24,210 nt of DNA from an uncultured Clostridia bacterium. Lineage in GTDB: Bacteria > Bacillota > Clostridia > Oscillospirales > Acutalibacteraceae. Every line of letters starts with the position of its first letter. Positions within the stretch are counted from its first letter, which is position 1. The stretch spans positions 1 to 24,210 of the forward strand of contig CALFTO010000072.1 of NCBI GenBank assembly GCA_937916195.1. Reading direction: 5' to 3'. The position numbers and the translations under genes are program-made. This document shows positions 7,469 through 15,441 of this stretch, one piece after another. The notes under the pieces are model-generated. The model had not been told where the DNA came from. It saw only the letters and a program-made list of their open reading frames with translations, and ran no database searches.

Positions 7469-8583
7469 TAGATAACTATCTCCTTACCAATGTAAACAGG
7501 ATAATTCTCTGCGCCTGAGAGTGTTTTGTTAGGTGTAATAACAACGCTCTTGTCTGTAACAACGCAGTTTACTGTTGCGTCCTGAGCAACATATGTATCC
7601 TGCATAAGAATTGAATTCTTAACAACTGCTCCCTTTGCAACGCGAACACCGCGGAAGAGAATTGAATTTTCAACTGTGCCCTCGATAATACAACCGTCAG
7701 CAACAAGAGAATTCTTAACATCTGAGCCGATACCGTAAATTGCGGGCATATCGTCGCGTACCTTTGTGTAAACGGGACGGTCTGCTGTGAAGAGCTCGCC
7801 ACAGTTATCGGGGTCAAGAAGAGCCATATTTGCCTCATAGTAAGACTGCATTGACTCGATTGTTGCAGAGAAGCCCTTTGCCTCAAAGCCGTAAATATTG
7901 AGTTTACCAACATTACGCTGAATAAGGTCTGCCTCGAAATCCTTATAGTTAAGGCTTACTGCGTCGTTCATAAGTCTTTCAAGAAGTGACTTCTTCATAA
8001 GAATTACGTTGAGTGAATAATTAACGTCGCCCTCGGCTACGGGAGAAGCAGCAATCTTTTCAGCTTTGCCGTCAGCGTTCATATCAAGAACAATCACGTC
8101 TGCAAGATTGGGCATTTTGCCGTTCTTATAAACAATTGTCATATCAGCATTTTTAGCTGTGTGATATTCCATAAGCTCTTCAATATCAATATTGAGAACT
8201 GAATTACAATCAGAGAAAAGAACATATTCTTCGTCTGAACGGCTGATAAAGCCCATAATTCCCTTTAAAGATGCAAGCTTATCACGGTTTCCGCCTGCCT
8301 CGTTTGTTGAGAATGGAGGAAGAATGAAAAGTCCGTCATTTTTACGAGATAAATCCCAAGGCTTACCTGTGCCCACATGGTCCATAAGCGACTGATAGTT
8401 GCTCTTTGTGAGAACGCCAACCTTTTCAATGCCTGCGTTTACCATATTTGAAAGAGTGAAGTCAATAAGACGGTAACGAGAAGCAAACGGAACTGAACCC
8501 ATTGTACGAATACCTGTAAGCTCACTTACACATTCGTCATAAGCGTTTGAGAAGATAATACCAACAATATTCTTACCTGTCAT
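7468..8583 (-). CDS. glgD: glucose-1-phosphate adenylyltransferase regulatory subunit
   Basis: GlgD is the non-catalytic or weakly catalytic partner of GlgC in Firmicutes; the two form a heterotetramer that makes ADP-glucose. The 371-residue protein keeps the nucleotidyltransferase fold (SRYRLIDFTLSNMVNAGI, 36-53) and a C-terminal left-handed beta-helix with hexapeptide-like repeats (VADGCIIEGTVENSILFRGV). The glycine-rich catalytic loop GGxGxRL is replaced by SNAYDECVSELTG (12-24), the hallmark that separates GlgD from GlgC. It starts one base after the glgC stop and overlaps glgA by one base. Length, order and motif loss agree, so the assignment is firm. Confidence 0.94.
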   Translation of the reverse strand: MTGKNIVGIIFSNAYDECVSELTGIRTMGSVPFASRYRLIDFTLSNMVNAGIEKVGVLTKSNYQSLMDHVGTGKPWDLSRKNDGLFILPPFSTNEAGGNRDKLASLKGIMGFISRSDEEYVLFSDCNSVLNIDIEELMEYHTAKNADMTIVYKNGKMPNLADVIVLDMNADGKAEKIAASPVAEGDVNYSLNVILMKKSLLERLMNDAVSLNYKDFEADLIQRNVGKLNIYGFEAKGFSATIESMQSYYEANMALLDPDNCGELFTADRPVYTKVRDDMPAIYGIGSDVKNSLVADGCIIEGTVENSILFRGVRVAKGAVVKNSILMQDTYVAQDATVNCVVTDKSVVITPNKTLSGAENYPVYIGKEIVI

Positions 8584-8584
8584 T

Positions 8585-9802
8585 TTATTCAGCCTCCTTT
8601 ACTACGTCTGTATCCACCTGTGTTTTAGGTGCAACTGATGCGCCCTCGCCCACATTTACGCCTGCGCCGACAACTGCAACGCCCCAGTCGTCACGATTAT
8701 CCATATCTTCGGGGCTCTTACCTACAACTGCGCCTGCTTCAATAACTGCGTTTTCAGCAACGATTGAATACTGAACAACTGCACCCTTTTTAATAACTGT
8801 GCCGGGCATTACGATTGAATATTTAACCTCTGCACCCTCTTCAACTGTTACATCAGAGAAAAGAATTGAGTAATCAACATCACCGTAAACCTTTGAGCCC
8901 TCTGAAATCATTGAATTCTGCACCTTTGCATTTGCAGAAATGTAATGAGGAGGTGAAACGGGAGTTTTTGCATAAATTCTCCAGCTTGTATCGGACAAAT
9001 CAAGGTCAACCTTGGGGTTGAGAAGGTCCAAATTAGCCTCCCACAAGCTGTCGATTGTTCCAACGTCTTTCCAATAGCCGTCAAAGAGATATGCAAACAT
9101 TGGCTCGCCGTCTGCGTGCATCTTGGGGATAACATTTTTACCGAAGTCGTTGCTTGAATTGGGGTCATTTTCGTCATCAATGAGGTACTGACGGAGCTTG
9201 CTCCAAGTGAACACATAAACACCCATTGAAGCCTTATTACTTCTTGGATTTTTGGGTTTTTCTTCAAACTCGCGGATTGAATTGTCGTCATTTAAAATCA
9301 TAAGACCGAAACGGCTTGCTTCTTCCCAAGAAACCTCAAGCATAGCGATTGTACAAGCTGCGCCCTTTTCTTTATGATATTCAAGCATCTTGTTATAATC
9401 CATCTTATAAATATGGTCACCGGAAAGGATAACAACATATTCGGGGTCATAACGGTCAATAAAGTTAATGTTCTGATAAATTGCGTTTGCTGTGCCCTTG
9501 TACCACTCTGTACCCTTAATCTGCTGATAGGGTGAAAGAATGTGAACACCGCCGTTAGCACGGTCCAAATCCCAAGCCTGACCGTTGCCGATATAGTCGT
9601 TGAGCTCAAGGGGCTGATACTGTGTGAGAACACCAACGGTTGAAATGCCAGAGTTTACACAGTTTGAAAGCGGGAAGTCGATAATTCTGTATTTTCCGCC
9701 ATATGGAACAGCGGGTTTTGCAATGTTCTTTGTGAGAATACCAAGACGGCTTCCCTGACCGCCTGCAAGAAGCATTGCAATACATTCCGGTTTACGTGCC
9801 AT
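8585..9802 (-). CDS. glgC: glucose-1-phosphate adenylyltransferase catalytic subunit
   Basis: Makes ADP-glucose and pyrophosphate from ATP and glucose-1-phosphate, the committed step of glycogen synthesis. The 405-residue protein has the pyrophosphorylase loop LLAGGQGSRLG (11-21), the downstream Lys in KPAVPYGGKYRIIDFPLSN (29-47), the sugar-phosphate region LSGDHIYKMDY and FEEKPKNP. A C-terminal beta-helix follows, with repeats such as VQNSMISEGSKVYGDVDYS. It has an extra, hydrophilic C-terminal tail of about 20 residues. GGAGGAATTT lies just upstream of ATG. It is the first gene of the operon, behind a sigma-A-like promoter at 9879-9907. No glgB or glgP is in the window, so branching and degradation must be encoded elsewhere. 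Confidence 0.95.
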   Translation of the reverse strand: MARKPECIAMLLAGGQGSRLGILTKNIAKPAVPYGGKYRIIDFPLSNCVNSGISTVGVLTQYQPLELNDYIGNGQAWDLDRANGGVHILSPYQQIKGTEWYKGTANAIYQNINFIDRYDPEYVVILSGDHIYKMDYNKMLEYHKEKGAACTIAMLEVSWEEASRFGLMILNDDNSIREFEEKPKNPRSNKASMGVYVFTWSKLRQYLIDDENDPNSSNDFGKNVIPKMHADGEPMFAYLFDGYWKDVGTIDSLWEANLDLLNPKVDLDLSDTSWRIYAKTPVSPPHYISANAKVQNSMISEGSKVYGDVDYSILFSDVTVEEGAEVKYSIVMPGTVIKKGAVVQYSIVAENAVIEAGAVVGKSPEDMDNRDDWGVAVVGAGVNVGEGASVAPKTQVDTDVVKEAE

Positions 9803-9878
9803 TGTAAATTCCTCCGTTTATGTAAGATTTTTTAATTAACTATTTCAATTGTATTTCAACACATAGTTATACAGATAT

Positions 9879-9907
9879 ATTTTAACACCACAAACAAGCC
9901 TTTTCAA
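9879..9907 (-). promoter_or_regulatory. sigma-A-type promoter of glgCDA
   Basis: On the - strand TTGAAA (9902-9907) and TAAAAT (9879-9884) are separated by exactly 17 bases. The expected transcript start leaves a leader of about 70 bases before the glgC ribosome binding site. I saw no riboswitch in that leader. Confidence 0.65.
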
Positions 9908-10046
9908 GTATTTTTTGAACATTTTAATCAATCCTCAAACAAAATCCGTTACACCGATTTGTGCACTTTGTTACAAAAAATGCCACAATATACTCAAAGG
10001 TCACAATTTTTGACATAAGTTTTTGTGGATTTTTAAGAAAAGGCAT

Positions 10047-10075
10047 AAAAAAGGCCGCCAGTTTTACTGACGGCC
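10047..10075 (-). terminator. intrinsic terminator of the restriction-modification unit
   Basis: A 10-bp stem with one mismatch (10053-10062 with 10066-10075) and a short loop, followed on the - strand by TTTTTT (10047-10052). It lies 6 bases beyond the endonuclease stop. A T-run on the + side as well makes it potentially bidirectional. Confidence 0.85.
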
Positions 10076-10081
10076 ATTTTT

Positions 10082-10960
10082 TCATTTCAAAGTTTTATTG
10101 ATAATGCCCTCTTCCAAATCTTTAATGTTGTAGATATGTTCCATTACCTTAAATGTTTCTTCAAGATTATTTCGAGCACTTACCCAACCCTTACCATCAG
10201 TAAACCAAACAAAAGCAAATCCATTTACTGTTTCCGTTTCCCAAGCAAGTGCCTTATAGCTTCGTGCAGTTTCATTCAATTTGCTTCCGCCACCAGCATA
10301 AAAATTAGTTTCAATGCCGTAAACCATAGTGGGCGTTTTAATCACGAAATCAAATCGTTTTTCCGCTTTGCCCTGATTTGAAATTGAAGAAAGGTCAACT
10401 CCCCATTTTTCTGTAATTTGGTGTATGTAGGTTTCTTTAAAATAAGTTTTGCCTTTAATAAATCCCGCTTTTTGAATGTAACTCTCAACTAAATCTTCCA
10501 TAAGGTGTCCGCCACGATTCTTTCTACCGTTAGAGTCAAGGCCCGTTTCAATCCCTGTAACATAATCTACCAAATTATTTACAATGTGATTTTCTAACAA
10601 GTCGAACAATCCTGTTTCTCTCATAAAATAGGAATATCTTTGATAGTGCTTATAGCTATTAGGCGGATAGCTTTCAAAATCGAACTGATATATGTATCCA
10701 CCATTTTCATCTTGACAATAAACTTCATTAGCTCTTACTGCCAAAAGTATTGGAATACACTTTAATACTTCTGGATATTTTTTGATTAAGATTTTAAAAT
10801 CTTCCTCGATATTTTTAGACCCAATAAGAGAATTCAACATATTGAGTTCAACTTTAATTTTATCTACATTTTTATGTACTTTTTCAAAATCAGTATAATA
10901 TCCATAATCAGCTATACTTTCACGAAAACTCGATAGCCAAGTATTAAAATCTCTTTTCAT
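10082..10960 (-). CDS. type II restriction endonuclease, DpnII/MboI-like (GATC)
   Basis: Predicted to cleave unmethylated GATC. The 292-residue product carries the DpnII-family blocks GLDSNGRKNRGGHLMED (140-156) and RFDFVIKTP (202-210) followed by GIETNFYAGGGSKLNE (215-230). The Asp and Glu of the latter two blocks could form a PD-(D/E)xK-like active site, but the expected Lys is not obvious. I chose ATG 10960 because GAGGAG lies 7 bases before it. The alternative TTG at 10975 would overlap that ribosome binding site and the methylase stop. The gene follows the methylase by 11 bases, so both come from one transcript, methylase first. Sampled 60-base lines here are only about 30% GC, lower than the neighbouring operons, which suggests acquisition by transfer. 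Confidence 0.9.
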   Translation of the reverse strand: MKRDFNTWLSSFRESIADYGYYTDFEKVHKNVDKIKVELNMLNSLIGSKNIEEDFKILIKKYPEVLKCIPILLAVRANEVYCQDENGGYIYQFDFESYPPNSYKHYQRYSYFMRETGLFDLLENHIVNNLVDYVTGIETGLDSNGRKNRGGHLMEDLVESYIQKAGFIKGKTYFKETYIHQITEKWGVDLSSISNQGKAEKRFDFVIKTPTMVYGIETNFYAGGGSKLNETARSYKALAWETETVNGFAFVWFTDGKGWVSARNNLEETFKVMEHIYNIKDLEEGIINKTLK

Positions 10961-10971
10961 AAAACTTCTCC

Positions 10972-12036
10972 TCAATAATTACAAATTAAAAGTTCGCTGA
11001 TTTTTCCGCGACCGCTTCCATTACTATTAATTGCTCTGTTTGCTAAAATCCTATTTATGTTCAAACCCGAATATAAATCGTCAAAGAAATTATCATTTTC
11101 ATTGGCATTTTTCGGGTCGGAATTGCTTGCCATTATCTTTGCAAAGTTAATTGATTTAATGAATTCGCTTAATCGGATTTGCTCATCATCATTAAAATCA
11201 TCCGCATTATATGAAGTAAATTCGGCAGTTTTTGTCAACGGTCTGTATGGTGGGTCAAAGTAAACGAATGTATTTTCATCGATTTTATCTTTAATGGTTG
11301 AATAATCACCCTCTAAAATCGTTACATTTTGCAACAATTTCGATGCTTTTTTTAAATTGTCTTCATCGCATATTTTAGGATTTTTATACGAACCCATTGG
11401 GACATTATATAAACCTTTTTTATTTACACGATACAACCCATTAAAGCAAGTTTTATTAAGATATATAAACAAGCCTGCACGAATTATAGAATTATCATCT
11501 TTTGTCTGTTGGATTTCTAAATTATACTTTGCACGTTGGGCATAATAATATTCTTTTCTCTCTTCGTCATTCTTGTTTAAGTGTTCTTTTTCGTATTTTG
11601 AAAGCAACTCGATTAATTCCTCTACATCGTTTTGAATTGCTTTATAAACATTTATGAGTTGAATATTAGAATCGCAGATATACACTTCTTTCATTTCATA
11701 CGTGTTGAGAATATCGAATAATACTGCACCTGCACCAACCATCGGTTCACAATACTTTTTGATGCTTATTCCTAATCCCTTAGGGTAAAATTCTCTTATT
11801 TTGGGAAGAAGTTGACCTTTTCCGCCTGCCCACTTAATGAACGGTTTAGCAGGATTTTTCTTTTCATAATGAAGTGTTCTACCGTCAGTTGGCTTTGTTG
11901 CATCACTTGGTATAACCCACATATTGCCGAGCATTGTCACATTAGGTATTCTTTTTTCTTGGCAAAGCGTGATAACTCGTCTATGTGATATATTCCATTT
12001 CTCTGCTGCGGAACTCGCTGTCATATATCCAAGCAC
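10972..12036 (-). CDS. DNA adenine methyltransferase (GATC, Dam/DpnM-like) with N-terminal helix-turn-helix domain
   Basis: Methylates adenine in GATC and so protects host DNA from the linked endonuclease. Residues 66-80 (FIKWAGGKGQLLPKI) form motif I for S-adenosylmethionine, EPMVGAGAVLFD (97-108) is a further conserved block, FNGLYRVNKKGLYNVPMG (198-215) is a Dam/DpnM-type block, and DPPY (261-264) is the catalytic motif. Before this, residues 5-52 (MTASSAAEKWNISHRRVITL and on to VIPSDA) look like a MerR/excisionase-type helix-turn-helix with its wing, absent from E. coli Dam and ordinary DpnM. The GTG start is chosen because AGGAGGTG sits 5-8 bases upstream; ATG at codon 5 is the alternative. 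A palindrome between the -35 and -10 boxes of its promoter may be bound by this domain (inference). Confidence 0.92.
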   Translation of the reverse strand: MLGYMTASSAAEKWNISHRRVITLCQEKRIPNVTMLGNMWVIPSDATKPTDGRTLHYEKKNPAKPFIKWAGGKGQLLPKIREFYPKGLGISIKKYCEPMVGAGAVLFDILNTYEMKEVYICDSNIQLINVYKAIQNDVEELIELLSKYEKEHLNKNDEERKEYYYAQRAKYNLEIQQTKDDNSIIRAGLFIYLNKTCFNGLYRVNKKGLYNVPMGSYKNPKICDEDNLKKASKLLQNVTILEGDYSTIKDKIDENTFVYFDPPYRPLTKTAEFTSYNADDFNDDEQIRLSEFIKSINFAKIMASNSDPKNANENDNFFDDLYSGLNINRILANRAINSNGSGRGKISELLICNY

Positions 12037-12065
12037 AAAAGCACCTCCTATTTTATACTAAATAC

Positions 12066-12094
12066 ATTATATTCCATAATTGGAACAATAGCAA
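12066..12094 (-). promoter_or_regulatory. promoter with embedded palindromic operator for the R-M unit
   Basis: On the - strand TTGCTA (12089-12094) and TATAAT (12066-12071) are 17 bases apart. The spacer holds the palindrome TTCCAATTATGGAA (12072-12085; 5-bp arms, 4-base centre), a classic place for a repressor. The methylase ribosome binding site follows about 20 bases beyond the -10 box. Promoter geometry is seen directly; operator function is inferred. Confidence 0.6.
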
Positions 12095-12116
12095 GCAAAT
12101 CTTTTATCAAGCTCAT

Positions 12117-12158
12117 AAAAAGCAGAACCCCCCACTTACCCGAAGGTAAATGGGGGGT
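12117..12158 (-). terminator. terminator downstream of the P-type ATPase gene
   Basis: A 14-bp GC-rich stem with one mismatch (12127-12140 with 12145-12158) and a four-base loop. On the - strand it is followed, after TTCTGC, by TTTTT. The T-run is offset, so termination may be less efficient than at the other sites here. Confidence 0.75.
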
Positions 12159-12182
12159 GAACTTTTAGAAAAAGAACCTATT

Positions 12183-14876
12183 TTAGTTCTTATTCTTTGA
12201 AGCTGCGCGCTGAATAGCTTTAACGATTTCAACTATCGGGATTACAAGGAATGCAAGGCCGATTGAAATTGCATATTCAACAAATGAAAGATGAGCAAAT
12301 CCAAAGATATCTGCAAGGAAAGGAACTTCAATAATTGCAGTTGTGAGAAGAAGTGAAGCAATCATTGCAGCATAGAGAATTTTGTTGTGACTGCCTTTAA
12401 GCATCATACCAACAACAGAACCACGCTGTGAACGCATATTGAATGAATGGAAGATTTCGCACATTGCCATTGTCAAGAATGCCATTGTCATTCCGTCTGC
12501 GCTGTCAGCAATATTTCTGAAAGCAAATGTTGTACCTGTATGAAGTGATTCGATATATTCACCGATATAGAATGCAATTACTGTCAATACAGAAACAAGA
12601 AGTCCCTGATATGCACAGTCAATACCAAGACCGCCTGCGAAGATACCATCATTCTTTGAACGTGGTTTTCTTCTCATAACATCTGCTTCAGCCTTTTCAG
12701 TACCGAGAGCAAGTGCGGGGAATGTATCAGTTACAAGGTTGATAAAGAGAAGGTGTGTTGGTCCGAGAATTGTGAAATTCATAAGTGATGCAAAGAAAAT
12801 TGTAACAACTTCTGAAAGGTTTGAACCGAGAAGGAACTGAATTGCCTTACGGATATTGTCATAAATTCTTCTGCCTTCGCCTACTGCTGAAACGATTGTT
12901 GCAAAGTTGTCATCTGCAAGAACCATATCGGCAACATTCTTTGTAACGTCAGTACCTGTTATACCCATACCAACGCCGATGTCAGCACTCTTGATTGAAG
13001 GAGCATCGTTAACACCGTCACCTGTCATAGCAGTAACGAAGCCCTTTGCCTGCCATGCTTTAACAATTCTTGTTTTATGTTCGGGCTGAACACGTGCATA
13101 AACTCTGATATGGTCAACAATCTTTTCAAATTCTTCGTCTGAATACTTATCAATATCAGTACCCATCATTGCCTGACTGTCTTCTGTAAGAATACCGAGC
13201 TCGCGGGCAATTGCTTTTGCTGTATTGATGTGGTCACCGGTAATCATAACAGGTGTGATACCTGCTGTGCGGCACTCTTCAATTGCAAGCTTAACCTCAG
13301 GACGAATCGGGTCAATCATACCTGTAAGGCCAATGAATGTCATATCGAATTCGAGAGATGCAGAATCCATTGTTTCGGGAACAGCATCATAAGTCTTATA
13401 AGCAACTGCGAATACGCGAAGAGCCTTATTACCCATTCTTGTATTCTCTTCCATAATCTTATTACGGATTTCATCAGACAATTCAACAATTTCGCCGTTA
13501 ATGTCTGCGTGTGTGCATTTCTTGAGGATTTCATCAGGAGCACCCTTTGTGAACTGAACAAATCCTGCGCCCTGACGGTGAACAGTTGACATCATCTTAC
13601 GACCTGAATCGAAAGGCACTTCACCAACGCGTGGATATTTTTCAACAAGTGATGCTTTAGGAAGGTCAAGAGTTTTTGCATAATTGATAAGTGCAACCTC
13701 GTCGGGCTCACCTGTGCCCTTGCCGTTTTCGTCAACCTCTGCATTTGTGCAAAGAGCCATTGCTGTTGCCAACTGCTGTTCGTTGTTAGCATAGTGGTCA
13801 ACAACTGTCATAATGTTTTGTGTAAGAGTACCTGTCTTGTCAGAGCAGATAATCTGAGTACAACCGAGAGTTTCAACCGCATTCATTTTACGGATAATAG
13901 CGTTCTTCTTTGACATATTTGTAACGCCCATTGAAAGAACAACCGTCATAACTGCAACAAGTCCTTCAGGGATTGCAGCAACTGCCAAAGCGATTGCGGT
14001 GATAAATGATTCAAGAGCTATGGGGAAGAATTCTGCGCCCTCGCCCATAAAGTATTTTGTGATAACATTATAAGCAAAAATAAATACACAGATTGCAAGA
14101 ACAATTTTTGTAAGAATACCTGACAACTGTTCAAGCTTGATTTCAAGGGGAGTTCTGCCCTCTTGTGCAAGAGCGATAGCATTTGCAATTTTACCCATTT
14201 CGGTATCCATACCGGTAGCAACTACCACTGCCTTACCGCGTCCGTAAACAAGAGTTGAGCCCATATAAGCCATATTCTTACGGTCGCCGAGAGGAACTTC
14301 ATCCTCCTGCTTGCCCATAAGAGCTTTAACAAGCTTTGTTACGGGAACAGACTCACCTGTGAGTGCTGCTTCTTCAATTTTCATGCTTGCACACTCAAAA
14401 ATACGGCAGTCTGCGGGAATTGCATCACCTGCGTCAAGCAAAATAACATCGCCCACAACCAAATCTTCACTCTTTACATTGACAATTTTTCCGTCACGAA
14501 GAGTGCGTGTTGTTGCGGCAGACATTTTCTGCAACGCTTCAATTGCTTTTTCAGCCTTGCTTTCTTGTACAACACCGAGAATTGCGTTGACAACAACAAC
14601 CACAAGAATGATGATTGAGTCAGTGGGAACAACCGCACGACCTGCCTCAACAAACTCTGTGATAGCTGAAATCACAGCGGCAATAATAAGAATGATAATC
14701 ATCGGGTCTTTCATCTGATTGAAAAATCTTTTGATGATAGAGTCTTTCTTTGCCTCTGCCAGCTTGTTTTTTCCGTTTTCCTGAAGTCGTTTTTCAGCCT
14801 CAGCAGTAGTAAGGCCCTGTTCAGAGCTCTTTACCTCTGCAAAAACGTCATTGACTTCGTGAAGATAATGCTTCAT
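12183..14876 (-). CDS. P-type cation ATPase (P2A, Ca2+/Mn2+ type)
   Basis: An ATP-driven cation pump in the plasma membrane. The 897-residue length is normal for P2A ATPases. Visible motifs in order: cation-ATPase N-terminal domain (1-55), TGES of the actuator domain (173-176), PEGL in TM4 (303-306), phosphorylation motif CSDKTGTLT (Asp346), MITGDH, the hinge TGDGVNDAPSIKSADIG, NLSE in TM5 and NLVTD in TM6. NLSE and NLVTD keep the residues that form both ion sites in SERCA-like pumps. ATG 14876 is preferred because AGAGGTG lies 6 bases upstream; GTG at 14885 would overlap that site. The leader carries a yybP-ykoY Mn2+ riboswitch. Related pumps under this switch (for example Lactococcus YoaB) export Mn2+, so Mn2+ detoxification is the likely role; Ca2+ transport remains possible. 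Confidence 0.93.
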   Translation of the reverse strand: MKHYLHEVNDVFAEVKSSEQGLTTAEAEKRLQENGKNKLAEAKKDSIIKRFFNQMKDPMIIILIIAAVISAITEFVEAGRAVVPTDSIIILVVVVVNAILGVVQESKAEKAIEALQKMSAATTRTLRDGKIVNVKSEDLVVGDVILLDAGDAIPADCRIFECASMKIEEAALTGESVPVTKLVKALMGKQEDEVPLGDRKNMAYMGSTLVYGRGKAVVVATGMDTEMGKIANAIALAQEGRTPLEIKLEQLSGILTKIVLAICVFIFAYNVITKYFMGEGAEFFPIALESFITAIALAVAAIPEGLVAVMTVVLSMGVTNMSKKNAIIRKMNAVETLGCTQIICSDKTGTLTQNIMTVVDHYANNEQQLATAMALCTNAEVDENGKGTGEPDEVALINYAKTLDLPKASLVEKYPRVGEVPFDSGRKMMSTVHRQGAGFVQFTKGAPDEILKKCTHADINGEIVELSDEIRNKIMEENTRMGNKALRVFAVAYKTYDAVPETMDSASLEFDMTFIGLTGMIDPIRPEVKLAIEECRTAGITPVMITGDHINTAKAIARELGILTEDSQAMMGTDIDKYSDEEFEKIVDHIRVYARVQPEHKTRIVKAWQAKGFVTAMTGDGVNDAPSIKSADIGVGMGITGTDVTKNVADMVLADDNFATIVSAVGEGRRIYDNIRKAIQFLLGSNLSEVVTIFFASLMNFTILGPTHLLFINLVTDTFPALALGTEKAEADVMRRKPRSKNDGIFAGGLGIDCAYQGLLVSVLTVIAFYIGEYIESLHTGTTFAFRNIADSADGMTMAFLTMAMCEIFHSFNMRSQRGSVVGMMLKGSHNKILYAAMIASLLLTTAIIEVPFLADIFGFAHLSFVEYAISIGLAFLVIPIVEIVKAIQRAASKNKN

Positions 14877-14928
14877 TAAAAACACCTCTTTTTATATTTT
14901 CGCTTTCGCAATAAAATTATACAAATTC

Positions 14929-15006
14929 CGTAGGGACAGACATCCTTGTCTGTCCGTATAAATACGCTAACTGACTTGCGGACAGAACAGGAGTTCTGTC
15001 CCTACG
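14929..15006. repeat. 78-bp double-hairpin palindromic repeat in the ATPase leader
   Basis: The ends are 12-bp perfect inverted repeats (CGTAGGGACAGA at 14929-14940 and its complement at 14995-15006). Inside are two separate hairpins, each with a 9-bp perfect stem: 14934-14942/14947-14955 with loop TCCT, and 14980-14988/14993-15001 with loop AGGA. The loops are mutually complementary because the whole unit is a palindrome. It resembles short non-coding palindromic elements (REP or MITE-like). It lies between the riboswitch terminator and the ATPase ribosome binding site, so it is transcribed in read-through mRNA. Confidence 0.75.
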
Positions 15007-15024
15007 CGATTTAGTTACCATATC

Positions 15025-15060
15025 AAAAAAGACCTTCCACAGTTTCTACTGCCGAAGGTC
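15025..15060 (-). terminator. riboswitch expression-platform terminator
   Basis: On the - strand, stem GACCTTC/GAAGGTC (15054-15060 with 15031-15037) with an inner CAGT/ACTG helix is followed by TTTTTT (15025-15030). The 5' arm GACCTT is also the 3' closing strand of the aptamer, so the two folds exclude each other. Confidence 0.88.
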
Positions 15061-15142
15061 TTGCTACCCGTGTTAACAGGTTCGGCAACCAGCCTTTTGG
15101 GCGTTTGTTGATTACCGAAAATTAGCTACTCCCCTTAGGAAT
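15053..15142 (-). promoter_or_regulatory. yybP-ykoY manganese riboswitch aptamer
   Basis: The - strand carries the conserved blocks of this class: AAGGGGAGTAGC at the 5' side (15125-15136) and GTAGCAAGACCTT at the 3' side (about 15054-15066). Between them lie two hairpin legs, including GCCCAAAAGGC and CCTGTTAACACGGG. The 5' AAGG pairs with the 3' CCTT to close P1. The class senses Mn2+; binding stabilises P1, withholds GACCTT from the terminator and lets transcription continue into the ATPase gene. The sequence blocks and terminator overlap are seen; ligand and ON-switch behaviour follow from the family. Confidence 0.93.
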
Positions 15143-15154
15143 TATCTTAAAAAT

Positions 15155-15183
15155 AGTATATCACCTGCGGGAATATTTGTCAA
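15155..15183 (-). promoter_or_regulatory. sigma-A promoter of the riboswitch-ATPase transcript
   Basis: On the - strand TTGACA (15178-15183, a perfect -35) and TATACT (15155-15160) are separated by 17 bases. Transcription would begin about 10 bases before the aptamer. The promoter begins only 20 bases after the stop codon of the upstream small membrane protein gene. Confidence 0.85.
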
Positions 15184-15202
15184 CAAAGTATAATGTCAGT
15201 TT

Positions 15203-15430
15203 TTATTTATTTTTCTTTTTCTTCATCTTTTGTTCATAAAGAAAGAGTGCAAGCAGAACAAAAACGATTGTTATAACCGTTTTTAACGGCACCATATGCG
15301 TCATTGTTTCTGTAAAATACACATCAATAGGTGCTGAAAGCTTAATCGGGAAGAACAAAAAACTCAGCAGAAGCCAGCACGCCGCCCCTGTAGCTGTTGC
15401 CAACAAAAATTCTGTAACCTTTTTAGACAT
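15203..15430 (-). CDS. small two-helix membrane protein of unknown function
   Basis: A 75-residue protein with two hydrophobic segments (about 8-27 and 49-66), a short external loop with acidic and aromatic residues, and a very basic C-terminal tail ending in KMKKKKNK. The ends are predicted to face the cytoplasm. I do not recognise the family. ATG 15430 is preferred because GAGGGTGAG lies just upstream; a GTG at 15439 would overlap it. It begins 11 bases after the beta-propeller gene and is the third member of the sigma/propeller operon. This suggests an accessory membrane role in the same signalling or envelope function (inference). No separate terminator is seen before the next promoter. 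Confidence 0.7.
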   Translation of the reverse strand: MSKKVTEFLLATATGAACWLLLSFLFFPIKLSAPIDVYFTETMTHMVPLKTVITIVFVLLALFLYEQKMKKKKNK

Positions 15431-15441
15431 TTTGCTCACCC

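Noticed and set aside
10961..10975. TTG start giving a longer endonuclease
   Set aside because: It overlaps the methylase stop and contains the GAGGAG that serves ATG 10960.
10972..12036. Orphan housekeeping Dam methylase
   Set aside because: A DpnII-like endonuclease follows 11 bases downstream on the same transcript, so it is part of an R-M pair.
14311..14718. 135-codon open frame on the + strand inside the ATPase gene
   Set aside because: It is antisense to well-conserved P-type ATPase sequence, has no ribosome binding site and shows a composition typical of a shadow frame.
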